Source: Pseudomonas rhizophila
GTDB lineage: Bacteria; Pseudomonadota; Gammaproteobacteria; Pseudomonadales; Pseudomonadaceae
NCBI RefSeq assembly: GCF_003033885.1
Contig: NZ_CP024081.1
Coordinates: 15,914 to 79,913, forward strand
Length of the DNA stretch: 64,000 bases
Direction: 5' to 3'
Part shown: piece after piece, positions 23,683 to 34,065 of the stretch
Numbering within the stretch: position 1 is the stretch's first letter
How the letters are laid out: each line of letters begins with the position of its first letter
Translations under genes and position numbers: made by a program
Notes under the pieces: generated by a model
What the model was told of the DNA's origin: nothing
What the model saw: only the letters and a program-made list of their open reading frames with translations
Database searches by the model: none

Positions 23683-25788
23683 CTATGCACGCATACGAGT
23701 GATACGGATGACGCCAGTCAGGGCGCGCAGCTTCTTGATCACGCGGGCCAGGTGCACGCGGTCGTGCACGCTGACCACCAGTTGGACGACGCTGATGCGG
23801 CCATCGCGCTCGTCCATGCTGATTTTTTCGATATTGCCGTCGGCGGCGTTGACGCTGCTGGCCAGCAAGGCGATCAGGCCACGCTGGTGCTCCAGTTCGA
23901 CCCGCAGCTCGACATTGAATTCGCCGGTGACATCCTTGGCCCAGGAGAGCTGGATGCATTTTTCCGGGTTGTGGCGGATTTCGCTGATGTTGCGGCAGTT
24001 ATCCAGGTGCACCACCATCCCTTTGCCTGCGGACAGATGGCCGACAATCGGATCGCCAGGAATCGGCGTGCAGCACTTGGCATAGCTGAGCACCAGGCCT
24101 TCGGTACCACGAATGGCCAGGGGACCTTCGGGGCTAGGCAGCTGTTCGCCTTCGCCGAGCAGGCGGCGGGCGACGACGTAGGCCATGCGATTGCCCAGGC
24201 CGATGTCTTCCAGCAGGTCTTCGATCAGTTCCAGGCGGTACTCGCTGAGCATGATCTGCACGCGTTCAGCCGGGATCTTGTCCAGGGAGCTGTCGAAACC
24301 GTTGAGGACTTTGTTGAGCAAGCGTTCGCCCAGGCTGATGGATTCAGAGCGGCGTTGTAGCTTCAAGGCATGGCGGATGTGTGTGCGGGCTTTGCCGGTG
24401 ACCACGAAATTGAGCCATGCCGGATTTGGCCGCGCGCCGGCGGCGCTGACGATTTCCACCGTGGAGCCGCTTTGCAGCGGTTCGGACAACGGTGCCAGGC
24501 GGCGGTTGATCCGGCACGCGATGCAGCTGTTGCCGACGTCGGTGTGTACTGCATAGGCAAAGTCCACCGCCGTGGAGCCTTTGGGCAGCTCCATGATCCG
24601 GCCTTTGGGCGTGAAAACGTAGACCTCGTCCGGAAACAGGTCGATCTTCACGCTTTCGATGAATTCCAGGGAGTTGCCGGCCCGCTGCTGCATTTCCAGC
24701 ACGCCTTTGACCCACTGGCGGGCCCGGGCGTGGGTGCTCTTGGGTTGTTCGTCGCCGCTGGACTTGTACAGCCAGTGCGCAGCGATGCCATTGTTGGCCA
24801 TCTCTTCCATTTCGCGGGTGCGGATCTGGATTTCGATCGGTACGCCGTGCATGCCGAAGAGCGTGGTGTGCAGCGACTGGTAGCCGTTGGCCTTGGGAAT
24901 CGCGATGTAGTCCTTGAAGCGCCCAGGCAATGGTTTGTACAAATTATGTACAGCGCCCAGTACGCGGTAGCAGGTATCGACCTTGTCGACGATGATCCGG
25001 AACGCGTAGACGTCCATGATCTCGTTGAAGGCCCGACGCTTGCCGCGCATCTTCTTGTAGATGCCGTAGAGGTGTTTCTGTCGGCCGCTGACCTCGCCTT
25101 CGATGCCGTCGATGGTCAGGCAGTGGCTCAAGGATTCTTCGATCTTGTTGACGATTTCCTTGCGGTTGCCCCGGGCGCGCTTGACGGCCTGGTTGATCCG
25201 CGCCGAACGCATCGGGTGCATGGCCTTGAAACCGAGGTCTTCGAACTCGATGCGGATCGCGTGCATGCCCAGGCGATTGGCGATGGGCGCATAGATTTCC
25301 AGGGTTTCCTTGGCGATTCGCCGGCGTTTTTCACCGGACAACACTTCCAGTGTTCGCATGTTGTGCAGGCGGTCGGCGAGCTTGACCAGGATCACGCGAA
25401 TGTCGCGCGCCATGGCCATGGCCATTTTCTGGAAGTTTTCGGCCTGGGCCTCGGCCTTGGTCTCGAAGTTCATCTGGGTCAGTTTGCTGACCCCGTCGAC
25501 CAGTTCGGCCACGGTTTCGCCGAACTGCGCCTGCAGCGCTTCCTTGGCGATGCCGGTGTCTTCGATCACGTCATGCAGCATCGCCGCCATCAGGCTCTGA
25601 TGGTCCATGTGCATGTCGGCAAGAATGTTCGCCACCGCAAGCGGGTGCGTGACGTACGCCTCGCCGCTGCGGCGGCGCTGGCCGTCGTGGGCTTGTTCGG
25701 CGTAGAAATAGGCTCGGCGGACCAGGTTGACCTGGTCCGTGCCGAGGTAGGCCGATAAGCGATCGGCGAGGGCGTCTATGCTCGGCAT
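23683..25788 (-). CDS. spoT: Bifunctional (p)ppGpp synthase/hydrolase SpoT
   Basis: A 701-residue RelA/SpoT enzyme. The N-terminal HD hydrolase domain is intact, with HPLAVANILADMHMDHQSLM and HDVIEDTG, plus DRLHNMRTLEVL. The synthetase domain shows SGRQKHLYGIYKKMRGK and DVYAFRIIVDKVDTCYRVLG. A TGS domain (DEVYVFTPKGRIMELPKGST) and a C-terminal ACT domain follow. An intact hydrolase site makes this SpoT rather than RelA. It adjusts ppGpp during starvation and fatty-acid or carbon stress. It lies 60 bases after rpoZ (omega subunit), a conserved pairing. Confidence 0.97.
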   Translation of the reverse strand: MPSIDALADRLSAYLGTDQVNLVRRAYFYAEQAHDGQRRRSGEAYVTHPLAVANILADMHMDHQSLMAAMLHDVIEDTGIAKEALQAQFGETVAELVDGVSKLTQMNFETKAEAQAENFQKMAMAMARDIRVILVKLADRLHNMRTLEVLSGEKRRRIAKETLEIYAPIANRLGMHAIRIEFEDLGFKAMHPMRSARINQAVKRARGNRKEIVNKIEESLSHCLTIDGIEGEVSGRQKHLYGIYKKMRGKRRAFNEIMDVYAFRIIVDKVDTCYRVLGAVHNLYKPLPGRFKDYIAIPKANGYQSLHTTLFGMHGVPIEIQIRTREMEEMANNGIAAHWLYKSSGDEQPKSTHARARQWVKGVLEMQQRAGNSLEFIESVKIDLFPDEVYVFTPKGRIMELPKGSTAVDFAYAVHTDVGNSCIACRINRRLAPLSEPLQSGSTVEIVSAAGARPNPAWLNFVVTGKARTHIRHALKLQRRSESISLGERLLNKVLNGFDSSLDKIPAERVQIMLSEYRLELIEDLLEDIGLGNRMAYVVARRLLGEGEQLPSPEGPLAIRGTEGLVLSYAKCCTPIPGDPIVGHLSAGKGMVVHLDNCRNISEIRHNPEKCIQLSWAKDVTGEFNVELRVELEHQRGLIALLASSVNAADGNIEKISMDERDGRISVVQLVVSVHDRVHLARVIKKLRALTGVIRITRMRA

Positions 25789-25848
25789 GATAATGACTCC
25801 TGCCGTTTGCTGTGACCCCGCGCCGTGCTACGTCGACCAGGCATAGGC

Positions 25849-26112
25849 TTAGACCGCCTCGTTGGACTCGTCCTCGAACGCTGCGAACAGCGGTTCGTCT
25901 TCAACGATTTCAGCGTTGGCGATGAACTCGTAGCTCATCAGGCCTTCGGCGATTTCACGCAGCGCTACCACGGTAGGCTTGTCGTTTTCCCACTGGACCA
26001 ACGGCTCTTTGCCACCGGTGGCCAGTTGACGGGCACGCTTGGTAGAGAGCATGACCAGCTCAAAGCGGTTTTCCACGTGTTCTAGGCAGTCTTCAACGGT
26101 TACGCGGGCCAT
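25849..26112 (-). CDS. rpoZ: RNA polymerase omega subunit
   Basis: An 87-residue protein starting [20 protein letters not shown], then [17 protein letters not shown], the omega-subunit signature. Omega aids RNA polymerase assembly and forms part of a ppGpp-binding site. The start at 26112 is preferred over an upstream codon because GAGG is correctly spaced and the family begins there. Upstream of spoT and likely co-transcribed. Confidence 0.97.
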   Translation of the reverse strand: MARVTVEDCLEHVENRFELVMLSTKRARQLATGGKEPLVQWENDKPTVVALREIAEGLMSYEFIANAEIVEDEPLFAAFEDESNEAV

Positions 26113-26278
26113 GGTATTCCTCGGAGCGAATGCAATATGCGCGCTGCCCGGTTGGGCGAGCGGACTCAACAGTTTAAAAAAACGCCAGCGTTTAGGGAAG
26201 CGCTGATTTTTTGACCAGCCCCTCGACCCGCTACAAGCTCCAATGTAAAGCCGTCGCAGCGGTTTTGGGAAGGGCTGT

Positions 26279-26905
<627 letters not shown>

Positions 26906-26911
26906 TTAGCC

Positions 26912-27775
26912 TTACTCAATGTTCTGCACTTGTTCGCGCATTTGCTCGATCAACACCTTGAGGTTGACCGCAGCCTGGGTGCTGCGCGGGTCGAAGGCTT
27001 TGGAGCCCAGTGTGTTGGCTTCGCGGTTGAGTTCCTGCATCAGGAAGTCCAGGCGGCGACCGGCCGCCCCACCGGATTTGAGTACCCGGCGAACTTCAAT
27101 GATGTGGGTGCTCAGGCGATCCAGTTCTTCGGCCACGTCGCTTTTTTGCGCGAGCATGACCATTTCCTGTTCCAGGCGCTGCGGGTCCAGCTCGGCCTTC
27201 ATGTCGACGAAGCGGTCGAGCACTTTCTGACGTTGGGTGGCGAGCATTTGCGGGACCAGTTCGCGCAGGGTGACGACGTCTTCCTCTATGGAAGTCAGGC
27301 GCTCGTCGATCAACCGGGCCAGTTCCGCGCCTTCGCGCTCGCGGCCGGCCTTGAGTTCTTTCAGGCCTTGATTGAACAACGCCAGCGCTTCGGCATTCAG
27401 GGCCTGCGGGTCGCTCGCATCACCAACCAGCACGCCGGGCCAGGCCAGGACTTCCAGCGGGTTCAGAGGCGCGGGGTGCTTGATCAGGCTGGCGACGGTT
27501 TCGGCGGCAGCCACCAGTTGCGCGGCGCGCTCGCGGTCCACCTGCAAGGCCTTGCCGGTGCTTTCTTCGGTGAAGCGCAGGGTGCATTCCAGCTTGCCCC
27601 GGGACAGGCCCTGGCGCAGGGCTTCACGCACGCTGCCTTCAAGGTCGCGAAAGGATTCGGGCAGGCGCAGGTGCGGCTCCAGGTAGCGGCTGTTGACCGA
27701 GCGCAGTTCCCAGCTCAGCGTGCCTTGGATGCCGGCTTTCTCGACGCGGGCGAAGGCGGTCATGCTGTGCACCAT
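26912..27775 (-). CDS. yicC: YicC-family endoribonuclease/stress protein
   Basis: A 287-residue protein beginning MVHSMTAFARVEKAGIQGTL and ending with the conserved SGGAAGRRLDFLMQELNREA, then NTLGSKA, typical of YicC. YicC relatives are described as endoribonucleases or RNase partners involved in stationary-phase RNA turnover. The start at 27775 is chosen because GAGGAATCTCC precedes it. It forms a yicC-gmk unit and is divergent from rph. Confidence 0.93.
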   Translation of the reverse strand: MVHSMTAFARVEKAGIQGTLSWELRSVNSRYLEPHLRLPESFRDLEGSVREALRQGLSRGKLECTLRFTEESTGKALQVDRERAAQLVAAAETVASLIKHPAPLNPLEVLAWPGVLVGDASDPQALNAEALALFNQGLKELKAGREREGAELARLIDERLTSIEEDVVTLRELVPQMLATQRQKVLDRFVDMKAELDPQRLEQEMVMLAQKSDVAEELDRLSTHIIEVRRVLKSGGAAGRRLDFLMQELNREANTLGSKAFDPRSTQAAVNLKVLIEQMREQVQNIE

Positions 27776-28055
27776 GGAGATTCCTCGCAATGCAGGCGGA
27801 CGCAACGGTTAGTCGTAGCGCCTGGTATCTGTGGATAAAAGCCGAAGGGCAGCAAAGGCGCAGGATTGTAGCGCAGTGAGGTGCATGCCCCCAAACCGTG
27901 CATGTGACAAAGCGCTGCGGCTCGTCGGTCAGAGGTCAAAGGGGCTTGGCTCGTTGCAGCGGTTTTTTGGAACCGCGCGACGTTTAAACTGCCCTATGGC
28001 GGCCCACGGCTCTATAATGCTCGGCAGTTTTCCGTCCTCTGTACAGGTGTTCCCT

Positions 28056-28778
28056 ATGAAACGTCCAAGTGGTCGCGCTGCCGATCAGCTTCGCTCGATC
28101 CGCATTACCCGCAACTACACCAAACACGCCGAGGGATCTGTACTGGTCGAATTCGGTGATACCAAAGTCATCTGCACCGTCAGCGTCGAAAACGGTGTGC
28201 CACGGTTCCTCAAGGGCCAGGGTCAAGGCTGGCTGACCGCCGAATACGGCATGCTGCCGCGCTCCACCGGTGAGCGCAACCAGCGCGAGGCCAGCCGCGG
28301 CAAGCAGGGCGGACGTACCCTGGAAATCCAGCGTCTGATCGGCCGTTCGCTGCGCGCCGCGCTGGACATGTCCAAGCTCGGTGACGTGACGTTGTATGTC
28401 GATTGCGACGTGATCCAGGCTGACGGCGGCACTCGCACCGCGTCCATCACCGGCGCCATGGTCGCACTGGCCGATGCCTTGAAAGTGATCAAGAAGCGTG
28501 GCGGCCTCAAGGGCGGCGATCCGCTCAAGCAGATGATCGCTGCGGTCTCCGTGGGCATGTACCAGGGCGAGCCGGTGCTGGACCTGGACTACCTGGAAGA
28601 CTCCGCCGCCGAGACCGACCTGAACGTGGTCATGACCAGCGCTGGCGGCTTCATCGAAATCCAGGGCACCGCCGAAGGCGCGCCGTTCCAGCCGGAAGAA
28701 TTGAGCGCTATGCTGGAATTGGCAAAGAAAGGCATGAACGAGATTTTCGAACTGCAAAAAGCCGCACTGGCTGACTGA
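28056..28778 (+). CDS. rph: Ribonuclease PH
   Basis: A 240-residue phosphorolytic 3'-5' exoribonuclease that trims tRNA 3' ends. The start [20 protein letters not shown] is the family N terminus; an open frame reaches further upstream but has no good site and is not family-like. Signature segments are [38 protein letters not shown] and [20 protein letters not shown]. Length fits exactly. It precedes a DUF4870 gene. Confidence 0.97.
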   Translation: MKRPSGRAADQLRSIRITRNYTKHAEGSVLVEFGDTKVICTVSVENGVPRFLKGQGQGWLTAEYGMLPRSTGERNQREASRGKQGGRTLEIQRLIGRSLRAALDMSKLGDVTLYVDCDVIQADGGTRTASITGAMVALADALKVIKKRGGLKGGDPLKQMIAAVSVGMYQGEPVLDLDYLEDSAAETDLNVVMTSAGGFIEIQGTAEGAPFQPEELSAMLELAKKGMNEIFELQKAALAD

Positions 28779-28808
28779 TCGTTTCGCGCTTCAGACAAGG
28801 AGAACGTC

Positions 28809-29177
28809 ATGAGTGATGAGCAAACCCTACTGCCCCAGCCCAGCAAGGAGGCGCGCCAATGGGCGATGTTCTGTCACTTGTCCGCCTTGTTGGGCATCTG
28901 GATTCCGTTCGGTACGTTGATCGGCCCGCTGGTGCTCTGGCAGCTCAAGCGCGAGACTGACCCGTTCATCGATGCACAAGGCAAGGAAGCGCTGAACTTC
29001 CAGATCACTGTGGCAATTGCCTCAGCGATCAGTCTGCTTCTGATGATCGTGGTGATCGGCTTCTTCCTGTTCGGGTTGGTGGCTATCGGTGCGCTGGTGC
29101 TGACCATCATCGGTGGGGTGAAGGCCAATGAAGGGCAGCCGTATCGGTATCCGTTTACCTGGCGGCTGGTCAAATAA
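28809..29177 (+). CDS. DUF4870 (Tic20-like) membrane protein
   Basis: A 122-residue membrane protein. It has the DUF4870 pattern ARQWAMFCHLSALLGIWIPF, then LIGPLVLWQLKRETDPFID, then GKEALNFQITVAIA and a further hydrophobic stretch, giving about three or four membrane helices. Function unknown; Tic20/HTTM-like folds are suggested for the family. It is 30 bases after rph and followed by a REPIN and a shared terminator. Confidence 0.88.
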   Translation: MSDEQTLLPQPSKEARQWAMFCHLSALLGIWIPFGTLIGPLVLWQLKRETDPFIDAQGKEALNFQITVAIASAISLLLMIVVIGFFLFGLVAIGALVLTIIGGVKANEGQPYRYPFTWRLVK

Positions 29178-29197
29178 CGATCAACGAGTAACCACTT

Positions 29198-29285
29198 GTG
29201 GGAGCGAGCCTGCTCGCGATAGCGGTTCATCATTCAACACAAATGTTGGCTGACCCACCGCCATCGCGAGCAGGCTCGCTCCCAC
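29198..29285. repeat. REPIN
   Basis: Inverted REP pair (GTGGGAGCGAGCCTGCTCGC core) with a loop of about 35 bases, downstream of the DUF4870 gene and before the shared terminator. Confidence 0.92.
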
Positions 29286-29304
29286 AGTAGAAAGGGTTGC
29301 TCAC

Positions 29305-29334
29305 AAAAAAACCGACATGGCTGTCGGTTTTTTT
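29305..29334. terminator. Bidirectional terminator between DUF4870 gene and crc
   Basis: ACCGACA (29311-29317) pairs with TGTCGGT (29322-29328) around TGGC, flanked by a run of A on the left and T on the right. It can end transcription from both convergent genes. Confidence 0.9.
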
Positions 29335-29352
29335 GTGGCTGCGAAACGACAC

Positions 29353-30132
29353 TCAGATCGTCAGCGTCCAGTCGTAATCCACGATCAGTGGCGCATGCTG
29401 CGAGAAGCGTGGCTGGCGCGGCAGGCGAGCGCTGCGCACGAAGCGGCGCAGACCAGGCGTCAGCAACTGGTAGTCGAAACGCCAGCCGAGGTTGAGCATC
29501 TCGGCCTGTTCGTTGTCTGGCCACCAGCTGTATTGGTCGCCTTCACGGCTGACTTCCCGCAGGGCGTCAACATAGCCCATGTTGCCGACAATCTCGTCCA
29601 TCCAGGCCCGTTCCGGCGCCAGGAAACCCGGGGATTGCTGGCTGTCGCGCCAGTTCTTGATATCCAGCTTCTGTTGCGCCACGTACAGCGAGCCACAATA
29701 GATGTACTCGCGACGTTTGCGCCGCTGTTTATCCAGATAACGGGCGAAGTCGTCCATCAACTTGAATTTCTGATTCAAATCTTCATCGCCGTTCTGCCCC
29801 GAAGGGAGCAGTAAGGTCGCGATGCTGACCTTGTCGAAATCGGCCTGCAGGTAGCGCCCGTAGCGGTCCGCCGTCTCGAAACCGAGACCGTTGATGACAG
29901 CCTTCGGTTGCAGCCGCGAGTACAAAGCCACGCCACCCTGGGCGGGGACTTCGGCATCGCAGGCATAAAGGAAGTAACCATCCAGTTGGAAGGCTGCATC
30001 GTCCAGTTCAAAGGCGGAGGCGCGGGTGTCCTGCAGGCAGATGACGTCGGCATTCTGTGCTTGCAGCCAACTGAGCAACCCTCGCTCCACTGCAGCCTGA
30101 ATACCATTGACGTTCACACTGATGATCCGCAT
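29353..30132 (-). CDS. crc: Catabolite repression control protein Crc
   Basis: A 259-residue protein of the exonuclease III/AP endonuclease fold that closely matches Pseudomonas Crc: MRIISVNVNGIQAAVERGLL, LYSRLQPKAVINGLGFETAD, then DRYGRYLQADFDKVS. Crc acts with Hfq to block translation of catabolic mRNAs when preferred carbon is present. Catalytic positions of real nucleases are changed: LQDTR instead of LQETK, YCGSLYVA in place of a GDFN-type motif, and SQHAP instead of SDHAP, consistent with loss of nuclease function. The start at 30132 begins the family N terminus. Divergent from pyrE. Confidence 0.96.
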   Translation of the reverse strand: MRIISVNVNGIQAAVERGLLSWLQAQNADVICLQDTRASAFELDDAAFQLDGYFLYACDAEVPAQGGVALYSRLQPKAVINGLGFETADRYGRYLQADFDKVSIATLLLPSGQNGDEDLNQKFKLMDDFARYLDKQRRKRREYIYCGSLYVAQQKLDIKNWRDSQQSPGFLAPERAWMDEIVGNMGYVDALREVSREGDQYSWWPDNEQAEMLNLGWRFDYQLLTPGLRRFVRSARLPRQPRFSQHAPLIVDYDWTLTI

Positions 30133-30155
30133 AAATGGCCCCAAAAATCACGTGC

Positions 30156-30168
30156 GTGTATGATACAC
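30156..30168. promoter_or_regulatory. Palindrome between crc and pyrE
   Basis: A 13-base dyad GTGTATGATACAC lies in the 82-base gap between the divergent crc and pyrE starts. It overlaps a TATGAT that could be a -10 box. It could be an operator for either gene; no regulator is known to me for it. Confidence 0.35.
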
Positions 30169-30214
30169 GGCGTGTACCTATTTAGCTAAATCCGTGGTAT
30201 TTGGGGCTTTTTTC

Positions 30215-30859
30215 ATGCAGGCGTATCAGCGCGATTTCATTCGTTTTGCCATCGATCGCGGCGTTTTGCGCTTCGGTGAGTTCACCCTCAAGTCCGGCCG
30301 CACGAGCCCGTACTTCTTCAATGCCGGCCTGTTCAACACCGGTGCCGCCCTGGCGCAACTGGGCCGTTTCTATGCGGCGGCCATTGTCGAGAGCGGCATT
30401 CCGTTCGACGTGCTGTTCGGCCCGGCCTACAAAGGCATTCCTCTGGCCGCCACCACTGCGGTCGCCCTGGCCGAACACCACGGCCGCGACCTGCCCTGGT
30501 GCTTCAACCGCAAGGAAGCCAAGGCTCATGGTGAAGGGGGCAGCCTGGTGGGCGCGCCGCTGACCGGTGAAGTGCTGATCATCGACGACGTGATCACCGC
30601 CGGCACCGCCATTCGTGAAGTGATGCAGATCATCGGTTCCCAGGAAGGCGCCAAGGCCGCCGGTGTGCTGATCGCCCTGAATCGCCAAGAGCGCGGCAAC
30701 GGTGAGTTGTCGGCGATCCAGGAAGTGGAGCGTGACTTCAACATTCCGGTGGTCAGCATCGTGTCGCTGACCCAGGTGCTGGAGTTTTTGGCCGACGACC
30801 CGCAGCTCAAGCAGCATTTGCCGGCGGTTGAGGCTTATCGGGCGCAGTTCGGCGTTTAA
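30215..30859 (+). CDS. pyrE: Orotate phosphoribosyltransferase
   Basis: A 214-residue enzyme of the UMP pathway that joins orotate with PRPP. It begins [20 protein letters not shown] and has the PRPP-binding motif [33 protein letters not shown] is characteristic of bacterial PyrE. The start is the internal ATG at 30215, preceded by TTGGGG. Divergent from crc, the conserved Pseudomonas arrangement. Confidence 0.97.
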   Translation: MQAYQRDFIRFAIDRGVLRFGEFTLKSGRTSPYFFNAGLFNTGAALAQLGRFYAAAIVESGIPFDVLFGPAYKGIPLAATTAVALAEHHGRDLPWCFNRKEAKAHGEGGSLVGAPLTGEVLIIDDVITAGTAIREVMQIIGSQEGAKAAGVLIALNRQERGNGELSAIQEVERDFNIPVVSIVSLTQVLEFLADDPQLKQHLPAVEAYRAQFGV

Positions 30860-30877
30860 AGATTTGCACATTCCCTG

Positions 30878-30958
30878 GTGGGAGCGAGCCTGCTCGCGAT
30901 AGCCATTCAACATTCATGTTGGCTGAATCACCGCTATCGCGAGCAAGCTCGCTCCTAC
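30878..30958. repeat. REPIN
   Basis: Inverted REP pair, left GTGGGAGCGAGCCTGCTCGC and right ending GCTCGCTCCTAC (one base different from the usual CCCAC), with a short loop of about 30 bases. It lies after pyrE. Confidence 0.9.
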
Positions 30959-30970
30959 AGTGCGTAAAAA

Positions 30971-31006
30971 AAGACCCCGCTCAGTCTGGCTGAGCGGGGT
31001 CTTTTT
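30971..31006. terminator. Strong bidirectional terminator, pyrE/argB
   Basis: A 14-bp stem, AAGACCCCGCTCAG/CTGAGCGGGGTCTT, with a TCTGG loop, flanked by A-run and T-run. It serves both convergent genes. Confidence 0.95.
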
Positions 31007-31017
31007 ATGGGTGTCGC

Positions 31018-31923
<906 letters not shown>

Positions 31924-31949
31924 TCAGGGCTCCGGTGGTGCTTCAAAAA

Positions 31950-33347
31950 TCAGAACGGTAGTTGAAGATCAGGTGCAACACGTTTGAGTTGGGTGTGGAA
32001 CACATCCTTGATGCGCTGCAGTTCGGCTTCGTTGTCGGCTTCGAAACGCAGCACCAGCACCGGCGTGGTGTTGGATGCGCGAACCAGGCCCCAGCCTTGG
32101 GGATAGTCGACCCGCACACCATCGATGGTGGTCAGTTCGGCCCCTTCGCCCCATTGAGCGTCGTGCAGTGCATCAATGATGCTGAATTTGCTCTCTTCGG
32201 TCACATGGATATTGATTTCCGGCGTAGAAATATCGTTCGGGAAGGTCGCGAAGAGCTCTTCGGCCGTGGATTTCTCTTTGCTGAGGATCTCCAGCAGGCG
32301 TGCGGCGCTGTAGATGCCGTCGTCGAAACCGAACCAGCGCTCCTTGAAGAAGATGTGGCCGCTCATTTCGCCGGCCAGCAGGGCGCCACTCTCTTTCATT
32401 TTCTTCTTGATCAACGAGTGGCCGGTTTTCCACATCAGTGGGCGACCGCCGTATTCCTTGATCAGCGGCACCAGGCGGCGGGTGCATTTAACGTCGAAAA
32501 TGATTTCGGCGTTCGGATTGCGCGCCACCACGTCACGGGCGAACAGCATCAGCAAGCGGTCCGGGAACACGACGCTGCCGGTGTTGGTGACCACGCCCAC
32601 GCGGTCGCCGTCGCCGTCGAAGGCCAGGCCCAGGTCGGCGTTGGTTTCCTCGACCTTGGCGATCAGGTCTTGCAGGTTTTCCAGCTTGCCCGGGTCCGGG
32701 TGATGGTTGGGGAAGTTGCCGTCCACTTCGCAGAACAGCGGGATGACTTCGCAGTTCAGGGCTTTAATCAGTTGTGGGGCGATCACGCCGGCCGCGCCGT
32801 TGCCGCAATCGACCACCACTTTCAGGCGGCGGGAGAGCTTCACATCCTTGACGATTTCATCGTTGTAGCGCTCCAGGATGTCCACCTTGGTGACGCTGCC
32901 CTGGCCGCTGCTCAGGTCATTGGTCTTGAGGCGGGTGTGCAAGGCCTGGATCTGCTCGTTGGCGAGGGTGTCGCCGGCGATGACGATCTTGAAGCCGTTG
33001 TAGTTCGACGGGTTGTGGCTGCCAGTGAGCATCACGCCGGATTTACCGGCCAGCACGTTGGCGGCGTAGTACAGCGCTGGCGTCGGCACCAGGCCCACGT
33101 CGCTGACATGGCAACCACTGTCGGCAACCCCTTTGATCAATTGTTCAACCAGCTCGGGGCCGGACAAGCGACCATCGCGACCGACACACACGTTCGGTTC
33201 ACCCTGGGCCAGGCTCTGGGAGCCGATGGCGCGGCCGATCCAATAGGCGGTTTCGGCGGTGAGGGTCTCCGGTACCACGCCACGGATGTCGTAGGCGCGG
33301 AAGATGCTGTCAGGAAAAATTGGGGCGATTGCGGCTGGGGTGTTCAT
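31950..33347 (-). CDS. algC: Phosphomannomutase/phosphoglucomutase AlgC
   Basis: A 465-residue alpha-D-phosphohexomutase. The catalytic Ser is in MLTGSHNPSNYNGFKIVIAG, the metal loop is LAFDGDGDRVGVVTNTGS, and the sugar-binding loop is GEMSGHIFFKERWFGFDDGI. It interconverts mannose-6-P/mannose-1-P and glucose-6-P/glucose-1-P, feeding alginate, LPS, rhamnolipid and other polysaccharides. The order coaBC-dut-algC-argB is the usual Pseudomonas one. Confidence 0.97.
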   Translation of the reverse strand: MNTPAAIAPIFPDSIFRAYDIRGVVPETLTAETAYWIGRAIGSQSLAQGEPNVCVGRDGRLSGPELVEQLIKGVADSGCHVSDVGLVPTPALYYAANVLAGKSGVMLTGSHNPSNYNGFKIVIAGDTLANEQIQALHTRLKTNDLSSGQGSVTKVDILERYNDEIVKDVKLSRRLKVVVDCGNGAAGVIAPQLIKALNCEVIPLFCEVDGNFPNHHPDPGKLENLQDLIAKVEETNADLGLAFDGDGDRVGVVTNTGSVVFPDRLLMLFARDVVARNPNAEIIFDVKCTRRLVPLIKEYGGRPLMWKTGHSLIKKKMKESGALLAGEMSGHIFFKERWFGFDDGIYSAARLLEILSKEKSTAEELFATFPNDISTPEINIHVTEESKFSIIDALHDAQWGEGAELTTIDGVRVDYPQGWGLVRASNTTPVLVLRFEADNEAELQRIKDVFHTQLKRVAPDLQLPF

Positions 33348-33566
33348 GGGCGGGGCGCTCTATCAGGAAGATGACTGGACAGGCCGACGGTTCGCGTCGG
33401 CAGGCTCAAACTGAAGGGTATGACGGCGTTTTTGGCAGAGAGTTCGTGGTGGGAAAGTGCCATGAGACAGCGTTACCTCGCCTCTATCGCCTAATACATT
33501 GATTCCAAGTGGGAAACCTTGTAGCCAGCCTGTGGGCATTTTTCGTCCTGAAACAGAAGCTTAATA

Positions 33567-33591
33567 AAGGGGCCGGGCAAGGCGCCCGGCC
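33567..33591 (-). terminator. Possible terminator after dut
   Basis: GGCCGGGC/GCCCGGCC hairpin with 5-base loop 14 bases past the dut stop. On the minus strand it is followed by CCTTTATTAAG, a weak T-tract. It may separate coaBC-dut from algC-argB transcription. Confidence 0.5.
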
Positions 33592-33604
33592 TGAAACAGC
33601 TGGA

Positions 33605-34060
33605 TCAGTGACTGCCGGAATGCCCGAAGCCACCAGCGCCGCGCTGGCTCTCGTCGAATTCTTCCACCAGTTCGAAGCGCGCCTGGACCACCGGTACCAG
33701 CACCAGTTGGGCGATGCGCTCGCCCACGGCGATGTTGAATGCCGTTTGACCACGGTTCCAGCACGACACCATCAGTTCGCCTTGGTAATCGGAGTCGATC
33801 AGGCCCACCAGGTTGCCCAGTACGATGCCATGCTTATGGCCCAGGCCCGAGCGCGGCAGGATCAACGCAGCCAGGCCTGGGTCGCCGATGTACACCGACA
33901 GGCCGGTTGGGATCAGCAGGGTCTGGCCGGGCTCCAGGACGGTGTCCTGCTTGAGCATGGCCCGCAGGTCGAGGCCGGCGGAACCCGGTGTGGCGTAATG
34001 CGGCAGCGGGAATTCGGTGCCGATGCGAGGGTCGAGGATCTTGGCTTGTAGAGCGTGCAT
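33605..34060 (-). CDS. dut: dUTP diphosphatase
   Basis: A 151-residue trimeric dUTPase with all five motifs: [45 protein letters not shown], and the C-terminal [10 protein letters not shown] arm. It hydrolyses dUTP to dUMP, keeping uracil out of DNA. It starts 5 bases after the coaBC stop, so the two are coupled. Confidence 0.97.
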   Translation of the reverse strand: MHALQAKILDPRIGTEFPLPHYATPGSAGLDLRAMLKQDTVLEPGQTLLIPTGLSVYIGDPGLAALILPRSGLGHKHGIVLGNLVGLIDSDYQGELMVSCWNRGQTAFNIAVGERIAQLVLVPVVQARFELVEEFDESQRGAGGFGHSGSH

Positions 34061-34065
34061 GTCAA

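Noticed and set aside
29353..30132. Annotation as exonuclease III (xthA)
   Set aside because: The fold is the same, but the sequence matches Crc closely and the catalytic motifs are altered; position next to pyrE is also that of crc.
31962..33374. A 470-residue plus-strand open frame opposite algC
   Set aside because: Shadow frame; AlgC on the minus strand is unambiguous.
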